Counted from the first letter of the stretch, positions 33,320 to 48,267 are shown. The stretch: DNA of 64,000 nt from Paramecium tetraurelia (GCF_000165425.1 NW_001799632.1:1-64000); one strand, 5' to 3'. Numbers and translations: made by a program. Notes: generated by a model from the sequence alone, not told the origin.

Positions 33320-35889
33320 ATGAAAAACAAAACTTCAATAACTTGTATTTTCTTGCTTTGTCTTGGGTGTTTACTTGTGATATAAAATTATCTAGATGTA
33401 AGTCAAGAGTTGATTAAATTTTAGGGATAAGAAACAAATTTACAGGGCTTATCAGAAGTCTCAGTCGATGTTTGTGTTGATGTTGGTATTTGAAAAAAAT
33501 ATCTATTAGATTATTAACCATCTTCTAATGAAATATCAGAAGCTAAAAGATTAAGGGAAGAGTTATTATCAACTAACAAAAAAATAGGTTTAGATATTCT
33601 GGCCGAAAATGATGGGAAATTGACATCTGATCAATAGGAGGACGCAGGATAAGCAGCCATAGCCATTTTACTTCCATGGGCGATACTATTTGTAATATCA
33701 TTATTCACTTACATTACGTTGTTGATATGTTGTAGTAATTGGTATACAAAAAATTAAATATGTTAGTTGCCCCTGTACATGCTGTAGGTGTACTCAAGCC
33801 TAAAAAATTGACGACATTAGAATACCCTTGGCGTTTTCAATAATATTTGGAGTTATCATATTGGCTTTCTCTATTGCAGGGTTGGCTTTGAGTGAAGACG
33901 TTGGCAACTCTTTGAAATCAATCAGATGTGCTGGATATATGATTTTTAGTGATATAAATTACGGAGTTATAGATAGTGAAGACGCTGAGATTACAAGATG
34001 GAAGGGATTGGATTCTGTAATCAATAACATAACAATAATTTAAAATGGATTGGGTGGTTTTGTATCCGATACTTAAAAATAGTTAGACTAAATTAATGCA
34101 AAGTAATTATAAGATTAATACGGAGAGTTATCTGATGAAAATAAGAAGTATATATTTAGATATCATTCTTAGAATTGAAGCAATTCCTTTAACAACTTAC
34201 TATGGTGCTAATGACGTTCTTGGTTATATTTCAACAGGCAAAACTGTTAATTCTAATTCCATAGCCACAGAAATCAAATAAATCCCTGTGTTACCTTAAT
34301 AATAACTATTTAAATAGATATATGAGAATATTATCAAAGAGATTGCAAATATCAAAAGTTATGGATAATAATTAGGTGATTAATAAGGCGATATTTCCAA
34401 AAGCTTAGAAGATACGAAAAAATCAATAAAGGACACATAAGTAAATCTAATAAATGCAGCTCATGACTTTCTGGAAACTACAGATTCTTTAGAAAATGGT
34501 AGCGATCTTACCTCAATTGTATTCTACATTATATTTGGAGTGTTTGGACTATTCGCTTTGTTGATTGTTGTTAGTTCAACTCTGCTTTGTTTGGGAAAAG
34601 GATTGAAATGTTTCAGATGCATATTGGTCTGTGCTTGCACTTTTAATTTTTTGTTTGTTTTGATAGGATTTATATTAAGTGCAGCCTTAGGATTAACCAG
34701 TGGAGTGCTTGCTGAAGGGTGTGACTATATCGATGTAATATTAACAAATCAAACTAAATTTGAAAATTTAAATTATGCAATCAAAGACAAAGAAATTAAA
34801 GACATCATGACTGAATGTCTGTTCAAAGATGGTGACATTCTGAATTATTACAATGTTTATGATTCTCTGAAATAGGCTATCGATTTAGACTAATCAATTA
34901 GTGACTTTGAGTAATAAAAAGCATAGTTTCAAAGTGAATCAGCTAAAGGAGATGCAGCCTTATAAGTTAATTCAGATTACATCAAATCTTTTATTACATT
35001 TGAAAGAGTTGATGAAGAGGAATACTCAACATCTAATCCAGCAAATATGAAGTATTTGATGAGAGAATAGGTCAAGACATGTAACAGTAATAAGAAGAGT
35101 TCAGTGCCAGATAAAATGTCATTCTGTGATACATCAGCTATATAGTATTTACCTTCATCTGGGTCAACATTTTCAAATCCCAATAATAAACCTGTCTGTT
35201 TGCAATCATCTATATTTTCGGCTGATCCAACATTGTTAAATCAATAAATTTCTAATTGTGCTGAAATCTCAACCATAAATTAATTTTATACAACCCAATC
35301 GTCAAAATGGAAGCCAGTACAAGATTAAGAAAAATCAATTATAAATAAACATAAATAAAATTAAGATGCCTTGATTGCCAAATTTGATGCCATCACATCA
35401 TATACCACGGCTGCCTCAAACTATTTAAAATCAATCACTGACAAAAACACTGGAGCACTATCGGGTGTCAATTGTAAATTTGTTCAAGTATTTTACATAA
35501 TCATATTTCTATTAGGTTTCTATTACCAGAGTTTAAAATGTGATGTGTGCCCAATCGTTTAGACTATTTTATTATTTTTGGATCTTCTTTGCTATAATTT
35601 CCATCTCAATGTGGTTGAGTGCAATCAGTATTTTTAGAGTAAGCATTGGGTAAGTTTATGTATCATATCGATTAGAATTTATTATTTGTCTAAGGGAGAT
35701 GCTTATCTACCAGGTGATTACACTAATGGATAATATACTTAAGGAAATGTGCCTATTCCTATTCCATAATAGGATATAAGTCTATAATAGGGACTTGTGT
35801 AATAAGGTTATGTTTAGTAAGGATATTTGTAATAGGGATATGTTAATTAACCTGCAATTCAAAATAATCAGTACCAACCACCACAATGA
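33320..35889 (+). CDS. Prominin-like pentaspan membrane protein
   Basis: ATG 33320 gives a signal-like start (MKNKTSITCIFLLCLGCLLV). Six introns are removed: 33398-33424, 33486-33509, 33742-33766, 34148-34172, 35488-35515, 35650-35675, all TAG. The protein is about 804 aa: an N-terminal hydrophobic segment, an ectodomain stretch, a transmembrane helix followed directly by a Cys cluster (ICCSNCCPCTCCRC), a helix, a large loop, two helices near 34,500-34,700, a second large loop with Cys pairs, then a last helix and a Gln/Gly/Tyr-rich cytosolic tail (QQGYVQQGYLQQGYVNQP). Five or so helices with two big loops and a Cys-rich stretch beside a helix is prominin architecture. Prominins bind cholesterol in membrane protrusions and cilia. 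The assignment rests on layout, not on a diagnostic motif. Confidence 0.7.
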
Positions 35890-36004
35890 AAATTTTATAA
35901 TTGTATCAACGATTTTATCAAATTATTAAAACTTACATTCGAATATCAAAAAAACCTTATTATCATTATTATTAATTATGAATATATAATGCAAATTATA
36001 ATTA

Positions 36005-37537
36005 TCAGTTTTCTTCTTAGATTACATATGATTCTTATTAGAATGATGGTTATTCTGAAGCTTTAACGATTTGAAAATGCTTTGTTTATTTTCTAAACAA
36101 CATTTTTTTTTAAGCTTGACTTGAAACAGAGGGTGCTAAATTGTTGTTATTGTTTCTTTTGTAATCTGACAGATTGCTATTAGATTATTAAGAATGCATA
36201 TTGAGCATTGTTTGCTTAATTACTATTGTATTTTTTATTGTCTTTCTTTTTTGACTGACGTTGATTCCTTCCAAGGTTTGTCTTTTGAATTCCTCAACAC
36301 TATTCTTAAAATAAAACAATAAGTATGCATCATTTAAACTTTCTGGCTATTGAACTGGTGTAACCAACGAATCATTGAAATGATACCAATGTAAATCATC
36401 TCTGTTCTTGCCATAAGCTGTGTAATGTCCAGATGTCAATGTGCCACTATGATTAATGACTGCATAAAGATCATAGGTGGGTTTTTCTACTTGTTTTGTG
36501 CATACAAGATTTTCAAAAGATAAATTCTATAATGGATATTTGACCAATGACCTGATCTTGGCTCTGAATTAAGAATTAAATTTAAATCGCTTTAAGTGAA
36601 TAATCAGAATATTTGGCATTGACCATAAATCAATCTTTTTATTACTGTCTCTCCTTTAATTGCAATTAGTACAATTCCACCCTTCGTCTCCCTTGAGAGT
36701 CTCTTTCTTCAAGAATTCTTCTATGCATTCCTACAATTCACATTCTCTATTCAACACAGGTACACTCAGATACATAAAAGGTTCAAAACAATATCTCGAA
36801 GACTTGCAAGTCAGACATGACAATGTATCCAGCATTTGACCTTAAAATAAATCTACTATGATGGATTAGTTTCGTGATAGGTATTTTTTCCATTCTGCAT
36901 CTGCGTCCTCATTAGTTGGAAATTTAGTAAACTTGGCTTATTCCACATAAGGTTTCTTTTTAATTCTATTCAAATCTTCATGTATCATGTCCAATAAAAA
37001 AGCAATGAATTCATGTGCATCTTCTTAAGTTCCTTCAGCAAATATAGGATTATAATTTCCAACTGTTGATATAAATTATGTCGGTTTCAATACCTTCATA
37101 TCATCATATTAGTATTAATCCACCTTCTACCATAGCAGTCTAATTAGTTACGCAAACGATTTGACTATATTTCCTTAGGAAGATAGAGGATTTTCAGGAT
37201 TTATCTCTTTGATATGGAGTTAGGACATGAAGTAATCTGTTAATGGTTATGTATTTGATAAGGCTTAAATAGACTATATAAGTAATAATTATACAGAATT
37301 TAAAAAGCATGTGTTTCCTAAATTCGTCAATCCGAACAATCCCTGTGTATCGGTATCGAATTACTAAATTTGTTAAACTCTTTTTTGTGTAGCTTACCTT
37401 CTAAATTTGTTTGGGATCTATTTGTAATTGACATCCAAAATGCGACTAGGCTTTGGCATCAACCGTTATTCTGTATTCATTTTTTTCATTTTTGACTAAG
37501 GTTCATTTACTTTGGGTTTAGTTTAGCAAATGCCCAT
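36005..37537 (-). CDS. Ubiquitin-specific protease (peptidase C19)
   Basis: A deubiquitinating cysteine protease. ATG 37537 gives MGICQTKPKVNE, a possible myristoylation/palmitoylation start. One intron, 37274-37294 (21 nt, TAG), lies right after the Cys box. The Cys box is GLFGLTNLGNTCFLNS (catalytic Cys), followed by EGTQEDAHEFIAFLLDMIHE, two CxxC pairs (CLTC and CTNC, zinc-finger type), INHSGTLTSGHYTAYGKN (catalytic His) and WYHFNDS. About 503 aa with a polar tail. The stop (36005-36007) faces the prominin-like gene at 116 bp. Confidence 0.93.
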
Positions 37538-37583
37538 TCAAAATATAAATAATTATTTATTCTTAAATATTTTATATAAAAGG

Positions 37584-39408
37584 TCAAGGAGTGATTGGCA
37601 CTGAATCAACCTCTTATTTTATGACTTTTGTTTGTTCAGTAGCTTGTAAACTGTATTATTATTCATCATCAGAAGAACCTGTGGGTCTTCTTTTTACTTG
37701 ATATTTCTGATCACTGGAAGAAGCATCGCTTTCATCTCTTTTCTGTTTGGATGGCTAATACAAATTGTGATGTCATAATACCTTAACTTTAGATGCCTTG
37801 GATTTTCTTTTTTTCTTAGAGTTTTCAGGTTTTTCTTCAAAGTCTTTATTAAGTGGATCATTCAGATTCTACATCTTGTGCTATTCTTCAATTCTCTTAC
37901 ATATCTTTACACTCATATCTGACCAATTAGTTGTAAATGTGAGGATTAGATACAAGACAGCTAAGATCGCATTGACAATACCAAAAGCAAACCAAATTCC
38001 ATAGACTTTCTTTCCTAATCCGAAGTCATAAGCAAAATACACAACCAGAGGTATTCCAATTAGGTAGTAGACAAGCAATGTAGAATAAGTGACAAAATCC
38101 TTTCTTTCTATTCCTTTTAAGATTCCAGTCAGAGTTCCTTATAATCCATCAATAACGAAGAATCCAAATACAAAGATAGGATATACATCCAAAATCAGAT
38201 CTGTGATTTCTTATCTCCCAGCAGAATAGAATTCAGCCCATGTTTACTTGAAAAATGTCAAGGCACTCAAGAAGAGTATTGTAAATCCAATAAATAATAA
38301 GACTCCTACCCATGAATATCTTTTGGCCCTCTTGATATTCTTAGCCCCCATCTCATTGCCAACGAATGTCATTAATGCTAAAGATAGAGAAATGGGAAAT
38401 TTATAGTAAAAGTTTGATGTGTTGGACAATGCCAATTAGGCATTCAATTCATCAGATCCAAATCCTACTGATATGAAATTCAATAAGAAGAAAACAAAGT
38501 AATCTGCATATATATGACCTATAATTGGTATTGATTCCCTCAAGAAACTTTGAAACAATTTCTTCTCTTGTTTTTTCATTGAGAATTTAAATTTATAGCC
38601 ACTAAAGACTTACTTTTTGTATTTGGTTGCACATACAGCTATTAGACAAAATACACAATTAAGAATCTCTGTACATATTATAGCCAATCCTGCTCCTGCA
38701 ATACCACCACCAATATCTAGATAGTCAATAAACAAATAACACCACAAAGTGTGAAGAACAGCTGTACCCAACTGTATAAACATAAAGACAGCAAAGATCT
38801 AGTTCTTAATTTGATAATGTTACCTTGTTTGCTATCATATAGCTTTTCATGCATTCATACAATATTGCAAACAATGTAGATGGTAATAAATAATATAAAT
38901 ATATCTGGGAGGCATCTGATGTTGCATCTCTATCTTCTTCATTAATTGTCTTAGCAACCAAAGGTTTTATCAAAATCAATATTACTATTTGATTAACTTA
39001 ATTCAAGTACTTGAAAATGGAATGAAGTACATCAAATGGATAAATACGGTCAATGTAAAATAACTTTGAGCTAGCTTCGGCTTCTTAGCTCCCAAAGCCT
39101 ATGCTGAATGCACATTCAAAGATTAATTTGTTCCTTTATTTTTACAATAATTTAATACCCAAAGCCATAGGAATCAACAGCACATTCACTGTTGTAAATG
39201 CTAACCCTAAACCTGCGACTGCATTTGGATCGTTGTGCTAAGCTATAAAATGTAAGCTGATCCCAAATACAACATCTAAGCAAACATAGCCAATCACTGT
39301 ATAGAATGTAGATGATAGCAAGTCTGTAAAGACATTTGACCCTAAATGATCAGGAGCCTTATTTGGGTTGTCTTTGCTCAATAATGAACTCCCATGGACT
39401 TAAGACAT
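37584..39408 (-). CDS. MATE-family efflux transporter
   Basis: A 12-helix cation antiporter exporting drugs or metabolites. ATG 39408 gives MSQVHGSSLLSKDNP. Introns: 39134-39158 (25 nt, ending AAG), 38985-39010, 38799-38823 and 37755-37781 (TAG). Removing the first rejoins MALGTNQSLNVHSAQAFGAK, the conserved first MATE signature; no other acceptor does this. The second half repeats the pattern (NAQLALSNTSNFYYKFPISL; FVGNEMGAKNIKRAKRYS). A Lys/Ser-rich cytosolic tail (ENSKKKRKSKASK) ends the 573-aa protein. The USP gene starts 46 bp downstream on the same strand. Confidence 0.93.
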
Positions 39409-40513
39409 ATATTAATTATTTGATATATATTACAACTCATAAATAAAACACAATCAAATTAATTAAATGACGTCTTATAATCATGTTATTAAAAGTGTGT
39501 AATAGGCCTTCTTCAAAACAAATATTATGCCTTTTTTCTTTATAAAAAACTAAAATTCATCAGATTCCTACTTCATCTATATTTTCAACAATTTCTAAAT
39601 TTCAAACTAAACTTCATGGAATATCTAAATTTTAATCCGAATTGAGATTTGAAATTATGAACTTGAAAAATCAATACCTAATTAAGTAATACCTTGTTAT
39701 TTAATTAAAATTTGAATTAAACAAAAATGAGTGCCAAATATCCAAAAGTGAAGTATAAAGGCAATTCATCTAGATTCACTAAAAATGAGTGAATATTATC
39801 CAAATTACAGCTATGATATATGAATGCAGTATTCAATGCTAATAATCTCCAAAATGAAAAATAGTAAAGGTTTTCTTTGAAATTAAAATTAAATTACAAA
39901 TTAGAGAGACGAAAAGAGTAAAATAGGAATAAAAAATCAGTAAATTTTGAAGGCTAAAATAAGTGAGAAATTGTTAGGACTCATATCAATTCTCATTAGA
40001 AGGTGTCCTATGTTTAATATTCGATAACAAAGATCCAAGAAGATTATCAATCATTAATAAAGATTTTATGAAGCCTGAATCAACAAATTAAGGAAGAAGA
40101 TAAGAAAAAATAATTATTCATTTTCTAAAAAGCCAAAGATATTTAGAACTTTTAGAGAGTGGCCCTGTTCTCACTTCTAAATAATATTAATAATTAATTA
40201 AGAATTATATAAATATTTATAATATTTGATTAGTACTTAACTAACTACCTAAATATAATATCGAATGTAATTTTAATTTTGGATGAAAATTAACTTTTCT
40301 TCCATTCAACCCTTTTCCTCAATAAATAATAGCCTAATAAAGTATGAACATTTACTTCCGAAATTTACTGTAATTTATAGACTTCTTATAAAAAACTATA
40401 AACTCAATTACTAAGACTATTTTTACTGTAATTTGTTGCTCTAGATCATAGTCACAGCATTCTTCCATTATTGATTATTAACTAAAATGCTGATTATTAA
40501 TAATATATATATT
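39409..40513. other. Intergenic; possible small coding fragments
   Basis: About 1.1 kb. Short frames starting MSAKYPKVKYKGNSSRF (39,727) and MSEYYPNYSYD (39,784) share the leader word ATGAGTG. A segment near 40,070-40,230 reads IIIHFLKSQRYLELLESGPV. No intron set links them convincingly, so I call no gene. Confidence 0.4.
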
Positions 40514-41906
40514 ATGATCTCATTTGATTAAATACTAGAATCGAAAATAGGGACTGGATTTTACCAATTCAAAACCATTTCAATAGTTGGATTAGTTGAG
40601 TTTTGTAATGGTATACTTTTCACATTTATGTCAATTATGATGGCAATCCTTAAATCTGAATGGAATTTAACTTCCTCGTAGACTTCTAACATTGGCTCAT
40701 CATATTTGGTAGGAATAGTGTTGGGGAACATGCTTTCTGCTTTTCTTGTCGATAAAATTGGTAGAAAAACAACTTTTGCATTTTCTACAGCAATTAGTAC
40801 GTTTTTATGTTTTAAAATAAGTTTTACTAATGCATACATAGAAATGATTCTTTTAAGATTGTTATTTGGAATGATTTTTGGGATAACCTATCAATTAGGG
40901 TTTATAATCCTCTCTGAAATAACTGAAGCGAAATTTAGAGGCCGATTTGGTATGTCTCTTTCACTTCTATTTGTTTTGGGAAAAATATTCTTGATAATTC
41001 TTTGCTTTGTATTTTTAGACAGCTTTGAAGCTGGGAATTGGGAAGGTTTGATGCTTTTTAATGTGGTGCCATTGGGTATTGCCTCAGTGCTTTCATTTAT
41101 ATTTTTAAAAGAAACTATCAGGTATCAATTGAACCAAGGCAAATTTGATTAGGCATTCAAAGAAATAGAAACCATTTTAGAAGAAAATGGAAGGGAGGCT
41201 CATCTATTAAATGAAGAAGAAGTAACCTATAAAGAAAATATTATTATAGAAAAAAGGGTTATAAAATTGGTAAGAAAAACAAAAAGCTGAATGTCAAGAA
41301 TAGCAATTACACAAATACGGGATATTTTCTTCTGAATACAGAACGATTACCCTTTTACTATGGCTAATCTTTATCTTGGCTAACTTTTAAAGCATGACTA
41401 TTTATCTCTTGATGCCTTTTTTGTTGGCTCGTAAAAATTCAGGGTTTAGTTCTATGCTAATTTTGTTTAGTTTTGAACTCTGCTTCTCTATTGTCATCTA
41501 TTATTTTATTGACAATCCTCATTATGGCAATAGGATAAAGATAATCGCTTATTCAGGATTTGCTTTATTATTATCCAACATTTTGCTCTATATTTATTAA
41601 GAATCATTTCTCTATGTTGGTTTGTTTATCATTAAAATTGCAACAAGGGGGTTGTTTTCAACTATCAGTATTTTAGCTTGTGAAAGTTACCCTTTGTATC
41701 TGAGATCATAAGGGTGTGGAATAGCATAGGCAGTAGGCAAAATAGGGGTGATCCCTTCTCCATATTTGCTGGTTCCTTTACTATTCTTTGATCCATATTT
41801 GCCTTTTTTATTAATGGCTTTATTGTCAGTTTTAATTTTGATGTTTGCCTGTGTTTTTGATAAAGATAAAACACTCAAGCCCTTAGAAACTTTAAAAGAT
41901 GAATGA
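40514..41906 (+). CDS. Major-facilitator transporter, copy 1 of a tandem pair
   Basis: A predicted 12-helix solute permease. ATG 40514 gives MISFDQILESKIGTGFYQ. Motif A of the superfamily is clear (FLVDKIGRKTTF), and helix 4-5 carries SEITEAKFRGRFGMSLSLLF. One intron, 41270-41303 (34 nt, TAG), lies in the central loop and rejoins IKL to QLHKYGIFSSEYR. C-terminal helices include ATRGLFSTISILACESYP and IAQAVGKIGVIPSPYLL. About 452 aa, TGA 41904-41906. Layout resembles the sugar/organic-ion (SV2/OCT-like) MFS branch; the substrate is unknown. The next gene is a diverged copy 44 bp downstream. Confidence 0.85.
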
Positions 41907-41949
41907 ATATATTTATGTATTTTTTTCTTAATTAAATTATTTTATCAGA

Positions 41950-43336
41950 ATGATTTCTTTTGATGAAATACTTGAGAAAAATATTAAAACAGGTTGGTAT
42001 TAAGCAAGAACTCTTTCGATTATAGGATTATAGGAGTTTTGTGCAGGTCTTGAATATCTATTTATGTCAATCCTTATGACCATATTAAAGGAAGAATGGA
42101 ATTTATCATAAAATCAAGTAGCACTATTAAGCTCAATATTTCTATTTGGGGTTGTTTTGGGCAACTTTTTATGTGCTTTTTTGGCTGACATAATAGGGAG
42201 ATAGATAACATTCATTATTTTCTCTGGATTATCTGTTATTTTAATATTCTATACTAGTTTTTGTGATACTTACAAGGAAATGATAATTTTAAGATTCTTA
42301 TATGGATTAACCTTTGGTACACTTAATCCTCTTGGTTATGTTTATATTACAGAAATTACTGAAGCTAAATATCGAGGGAGATTTTCTTATGCTCTCACTT
42401 TGATTTATATTTTAGGCAAAATATACTTTGTTATTTTATGTTTTATTTTTTTGGATGATTACACTTCAGGAAATTGGAGGGGACTCATTAGATTTAATGG
42501 AATTCCAATAACGATTGCATTCATCTTGTCTATTCTGTATTTGACTGAAACAATTAGATCTCACTTGAGTAAGGGAGAGTATGAAATAGCTCTTAACTTA
42601 ATCAATTAATAAATCACAATAAATGGCAATTCAGACTTATTATTATGTGATTCTGAAGTATATTTGTTTAATAATAAAGAAAAATGGGTTAATAAGTTGG
42701 TCTAAATAATAAAAGGTTGAACTTTAATAAGAAGAAATAAACATATATGGCATTCTATCATAGGAATATAGAAAAGTAACTATTCTCTTATGGATTTTGT
42801 ATATTTTAACTAATTTTTAAGAAATGACAATTTTCTTGCTCTTACCATTTTTATTACAAAATAATAATTCTGGATTTCTTCCAATGCTTGCTTTATATAT
42901 AATTGAATTTATATTTGGATCCATCCTTTACAACATTATAGATGATGCTAAATATGGAGGAAGAATCAAAATTATTGCATATTCAGCAATAACTTTAATA
43001 TTTTCAAATGCCATTTTATATCTATTTAGGGATAAATATCTATATTTAGCCTTATTCTTGACAAAAATTGCGACTAGAGGGTTATTTGCAACTATATGTA
43101 TAATTTGTTGTGAAAGCTACCCAGTCAAAATAAGATCTTAAGGTTAGGGAATAGCACAAGCAATAGGAAAAATAGCTGTACTTCCTTCTCCATACCTATT
43201 GATTCCTCTCTATTTTATAGATCCATACCTACCGTTTGCTGTGCTGTTCATCTTAGCAATAGTTATTTTAGCTATAGATTGCTTTTTTAAATAGGATAAA
43301 ACTCAATAACATTTAGAAATTCTCAAAAATGAGTGA
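41950..43336 (+). CDS. Major-facilitator transporter, copy 2 of a tandem pair
   Basis: Closely related to the preceding gene along its length: MISFDEILEKNIKTGWYQ, ADIIGRQITFI (motif A), ITEITEAKYRGRFSYALTLI, ATRGLFATICIICCESYP, IAQAIGKIAVLPSPYLL. One 16-nt intron, GTTGAACTTTAATAAG at 42716-42731, ends AAG. Its removal restores KEEINIYGILSQEYRKVTIL, parallel to KYGIFSSEYR in copy 1. The intron sits several codons away from that of copy 1 and is half its size. About 456 aa, TGA 43334-43336. Substrate unknown. Confidence 0.85.
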
Positions 43337-44004
43337 TTTTATTATTTGATTTAAATATGTGAATATTTAATTATAAATTAGATGATTATTAGATTATTAA
43401 CATAGATATTGAAACTAAGTTGGATTCACTTGATCAATTAGAAAATTAATTTCAATTTTACAGAACAAATTAAGGTATTATATTTTAATTTAATTTATTA
43501 TATTTTCCTTTTTAATAAGTATTTTTAATCTAATGTGTTCTTATATTTAGTAAGATGTCATGAAGATACAACATTAATATATTTTTTGTGTCTTATTGGA
43601 TAATTGTTTATAAATTAATACGGCTGAATCTTTATATTTGATTGTATTTAAAATTGATACAAAGAATAATAATAAATACATTCATAAATAATTTTATATC
43701 CCCTTCTGGTTAATTAAACAGTCGAGGAAAGCAGAGAATTTTTATGAAAAAATAATCTAAATTCATTTAGAAATACAAACAAATTAAATGTAAAGATTTC
43801 TATTTGGTAATCAAAGTCATTATTATTATAATTATACTCTCGTTTAGGTCTCATTAGTTTCTTCATTTGTTTATTATTCCTGATTATAGTTTTGATTCAA
43901 AATATTTCAAAAATGAATTATTGAATATAACTAAATTTTAATAAATAATATATTTTAATCAGTTTTACAATTTCTTTAAAAAGGTTAGATTAAGTGTAGA
44001 AATT
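43337..44004. other. Intergenic, no gene seen
   Basis: About 670 bp of very AT-rich spacer with no recognisable gene. Confidence 0.5.
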
Positions 44005-44560
44005 TCACTTGTATTGAATTCTTGGAAATAATAAAAATTATTCTTCACACATAATAAATAAAGTAGTTTTAATAGAATCATATACAATACTTTTGTTTAT
44101 ACTTTTACAAAACCTTTGAGCATAATTTAGTAGCTCTTCTATTAGGTTCACGTATTGAAGTAGGACTTTCAATATTATTTTAGGTATATCCCTTTTATCT
44201 GAAAGGAAATCTGTATTATTATAAATTTGATGGAGAAACACTTTTTGGAAATTTTGGTAAATGAAAACTTATCTTTTAATGAGGAATCCTTTATGAGTTT
44301 GAGTTGCTTGATGACACATTAGTATTCTTGTTGTGAAGAGTGCTGCGAATAGACTTAGGTTATATCCTGTAGATTTCTTCTGGAGTCGAAGGTGGCGATA
44401 TTTAAATAGGTTTTTAAAAAAGTATTGAAGTATCTTAAACTGGCAATAGGCTAAGCTTGATGGTATTGAATAATTAATACATTTAACTTATGGATTTTCA
44501 TCAATTTTGAGCTTAATAAATAAAAAAAATAATTAAATAATTCTTAGAAATTCTTTAATT
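44005..44560 (-). CDS. Possible gene or remnant
   Basis: On the minus strand a frame without TGA runs about 185 codons to a stop at 44005-44007. Its text is protein-like (KYRHLRLQKKSTGYNLSLFA; ALFTTRILMCHQATQTHKGF; IILKVLLQYVNLIEELLNYA). The first in-frame ATG (MCHQATQTHKG, near 44,315) comes late and no 5' exon is evident, so the gene may be truncated, or the start lies in an exon I did not find. No family recognised. Confidence 0.35.
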
Positions 44561-44822
44561 TCAATATCAAATTAATTGATTATGAAATTACAAGAACAAT
44601 ATGAATATGATATGAATTATTTGATAAAATCTTAATTTAATACTTTTCATGAATATTTCCAAGTTGAAACATATTTATGGTCCTTGAATATTTTATGGAA
44701 CATTCTCAATATTTGAATCTTAAGATTGAGGGGAAGCTTAAAAATCATTTGTTGATTATCTACATAATTATACTTTTAAGGGTTATTGTTATAAATAAAT
44801 TTAATTTCATATATTTTTTATT

Positions 44823-45629
44823 ATGAGTCAAGACACTAAAATAATTAAACGAACATAATTTACGCCTTAGGAGTCAGATATTAAAAATATCATTCCAACC
44901 CAAGGAAAATCAAAAGAGGAGATGCGGATTTTCCTTTTTGAGTTTTTTGGAATGGCATTATTTGCTTATGGGTAATCAGTCAATTCTTATTAATAGGATC
45001 ATTTGCTCATAAGGATCTGATGAATTTTTGGCATTATTTTTCTTTGCTTCTGTGTGTTTGGCTGCACCATTTTCAGGAGCGCACGTTAATCCTGCTGTAA
45101 CTTTGGCAATGCTACTCTCAAGAAGAATAAATTTTGGATAGGCGGTGCTATATTGGTTGGCACAATTTACTGGGGCTTTATGTGGGGCTTGTTGTTGTTA
45201 CTTAATATTGAATGAGGTTGACAGTCCTTAAGTGGAGAGTAAAGAATACAGTTGGATATTATCGGATGTAAGTGGTGAGGCTTTTGGAACATTCACCTTT
45301 ATTCTTTTCATTCTGATATAAACTGATTCAGAAACAACGTTAACGCCTGGCGGATAACCAATGACAACTTACGTTTTGGTAGCGTTGGCGTTGTATTTTT
45401 CAAGAGGATTTACATTTCATTCTGGAGGTACAATACAAATTTTGAATCAACTAAAGGTTGTTTGAACCCAGGGATGGCAGTATCTTTGCAGCTCTTTTAA
45501 TCATTTTAAACAGGAGACAGGTAGAGAATGGAATTTTTGTGGGTATTCGTAGGTGGTCCATTAGGAGGGGGATTTGGAGCAAGTGTGTTTTTTGAACTCT
45601 TTTACAAAAAATAAATAAGAAGACTCTGA
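44823..45629 (+). CDS. Aquaporin/major intrinsic protein
   Basis: A six-helix channel for water or small solutes. ATG 44823 gives MSQDTKIIKRTQFTPQE. Introns 44972-44996 (25, TAG) and 45428-45456 (29, AAG) are removed; the second rejoins FHSGG to CLNPGMAVSLQ, which only an AAG acceptor allows. The first half-helix motif is the standard SGAHVNPAVTLAM; the second is NPG instead of NPA. Helix 1 (FLFEFFGMALFAYG) and helix 4 (GEAFGTFTFILFILIQTD) carry the conserved acidic residue. About 250 aa. The N-terminus is charged and cytosolic. No Arg follows the second motif (NPGMAVS), so selectivity may differ from classical water channels. Confidence 0.9.
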
Positions 45630-46350
45630 AATTATTAATAAGTTTAATTAGATTATTCTTATTCATATCACCAAATCTATTAACTTCTATTTATTTTTAT
45701 ATTCTTAAATAAAGTCCAAATCGATAAGACTTATTATTGAATTAACTTTTATTTTAATTCTTCCTTAATATTCCTCAAAATTGATAGACTTTGAAATATA
45801 ATTCAGATGAAGACTTGATCTTCCAAATTTAAAAATTGATCACCATCTAATATTGTTGAATGTTGAGAATATTGAATTCGAAAATAAAATAAAGAATTTT
45901 GAGTTTTATTTCCTTTTTTAAGATTGAGTTTGAGATAAACATTTAAAATATAATATATTTAACCTCTTTCCAATTTAATTTCTTCAAATTAAAATTTGTG
46001 TTTTCCTTTTGCTATATCTATAAGTAGATTCTATCATGATTATTTTTTAGATATGTATTTTTTAATTATTCTTTTAATAAAATTCATAAGGTAATTTGGC
46101 TTCAATCTATTTTGTTAAAGGCAGAATCAAGTTATTCTTATGTTTCTATTTCTAGATTTAGGATTAGACCTATTTGAAGTAATTTTTATCAACATTCTTA
46201 AAGATTTTAACAATTCTCCTAATATTGTTATTCAATTTAAAATCAATTAAGATAAAAAGCAATATTAAACAGATTTAGAGAAATACTCTTGTTATTTTAG
46301 ATGTTAAATTTCTTTTAAGTGTTAAAACATTGATAGATATATAGATAAAT
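45630..46350. other. Intergenic, no gene seen
   Basis: About 720 bp between convergent genes. AT-rich, nothing recognisable. Confidence 0.5.
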
Positions 46351-48267
<1,917 letters not shown>

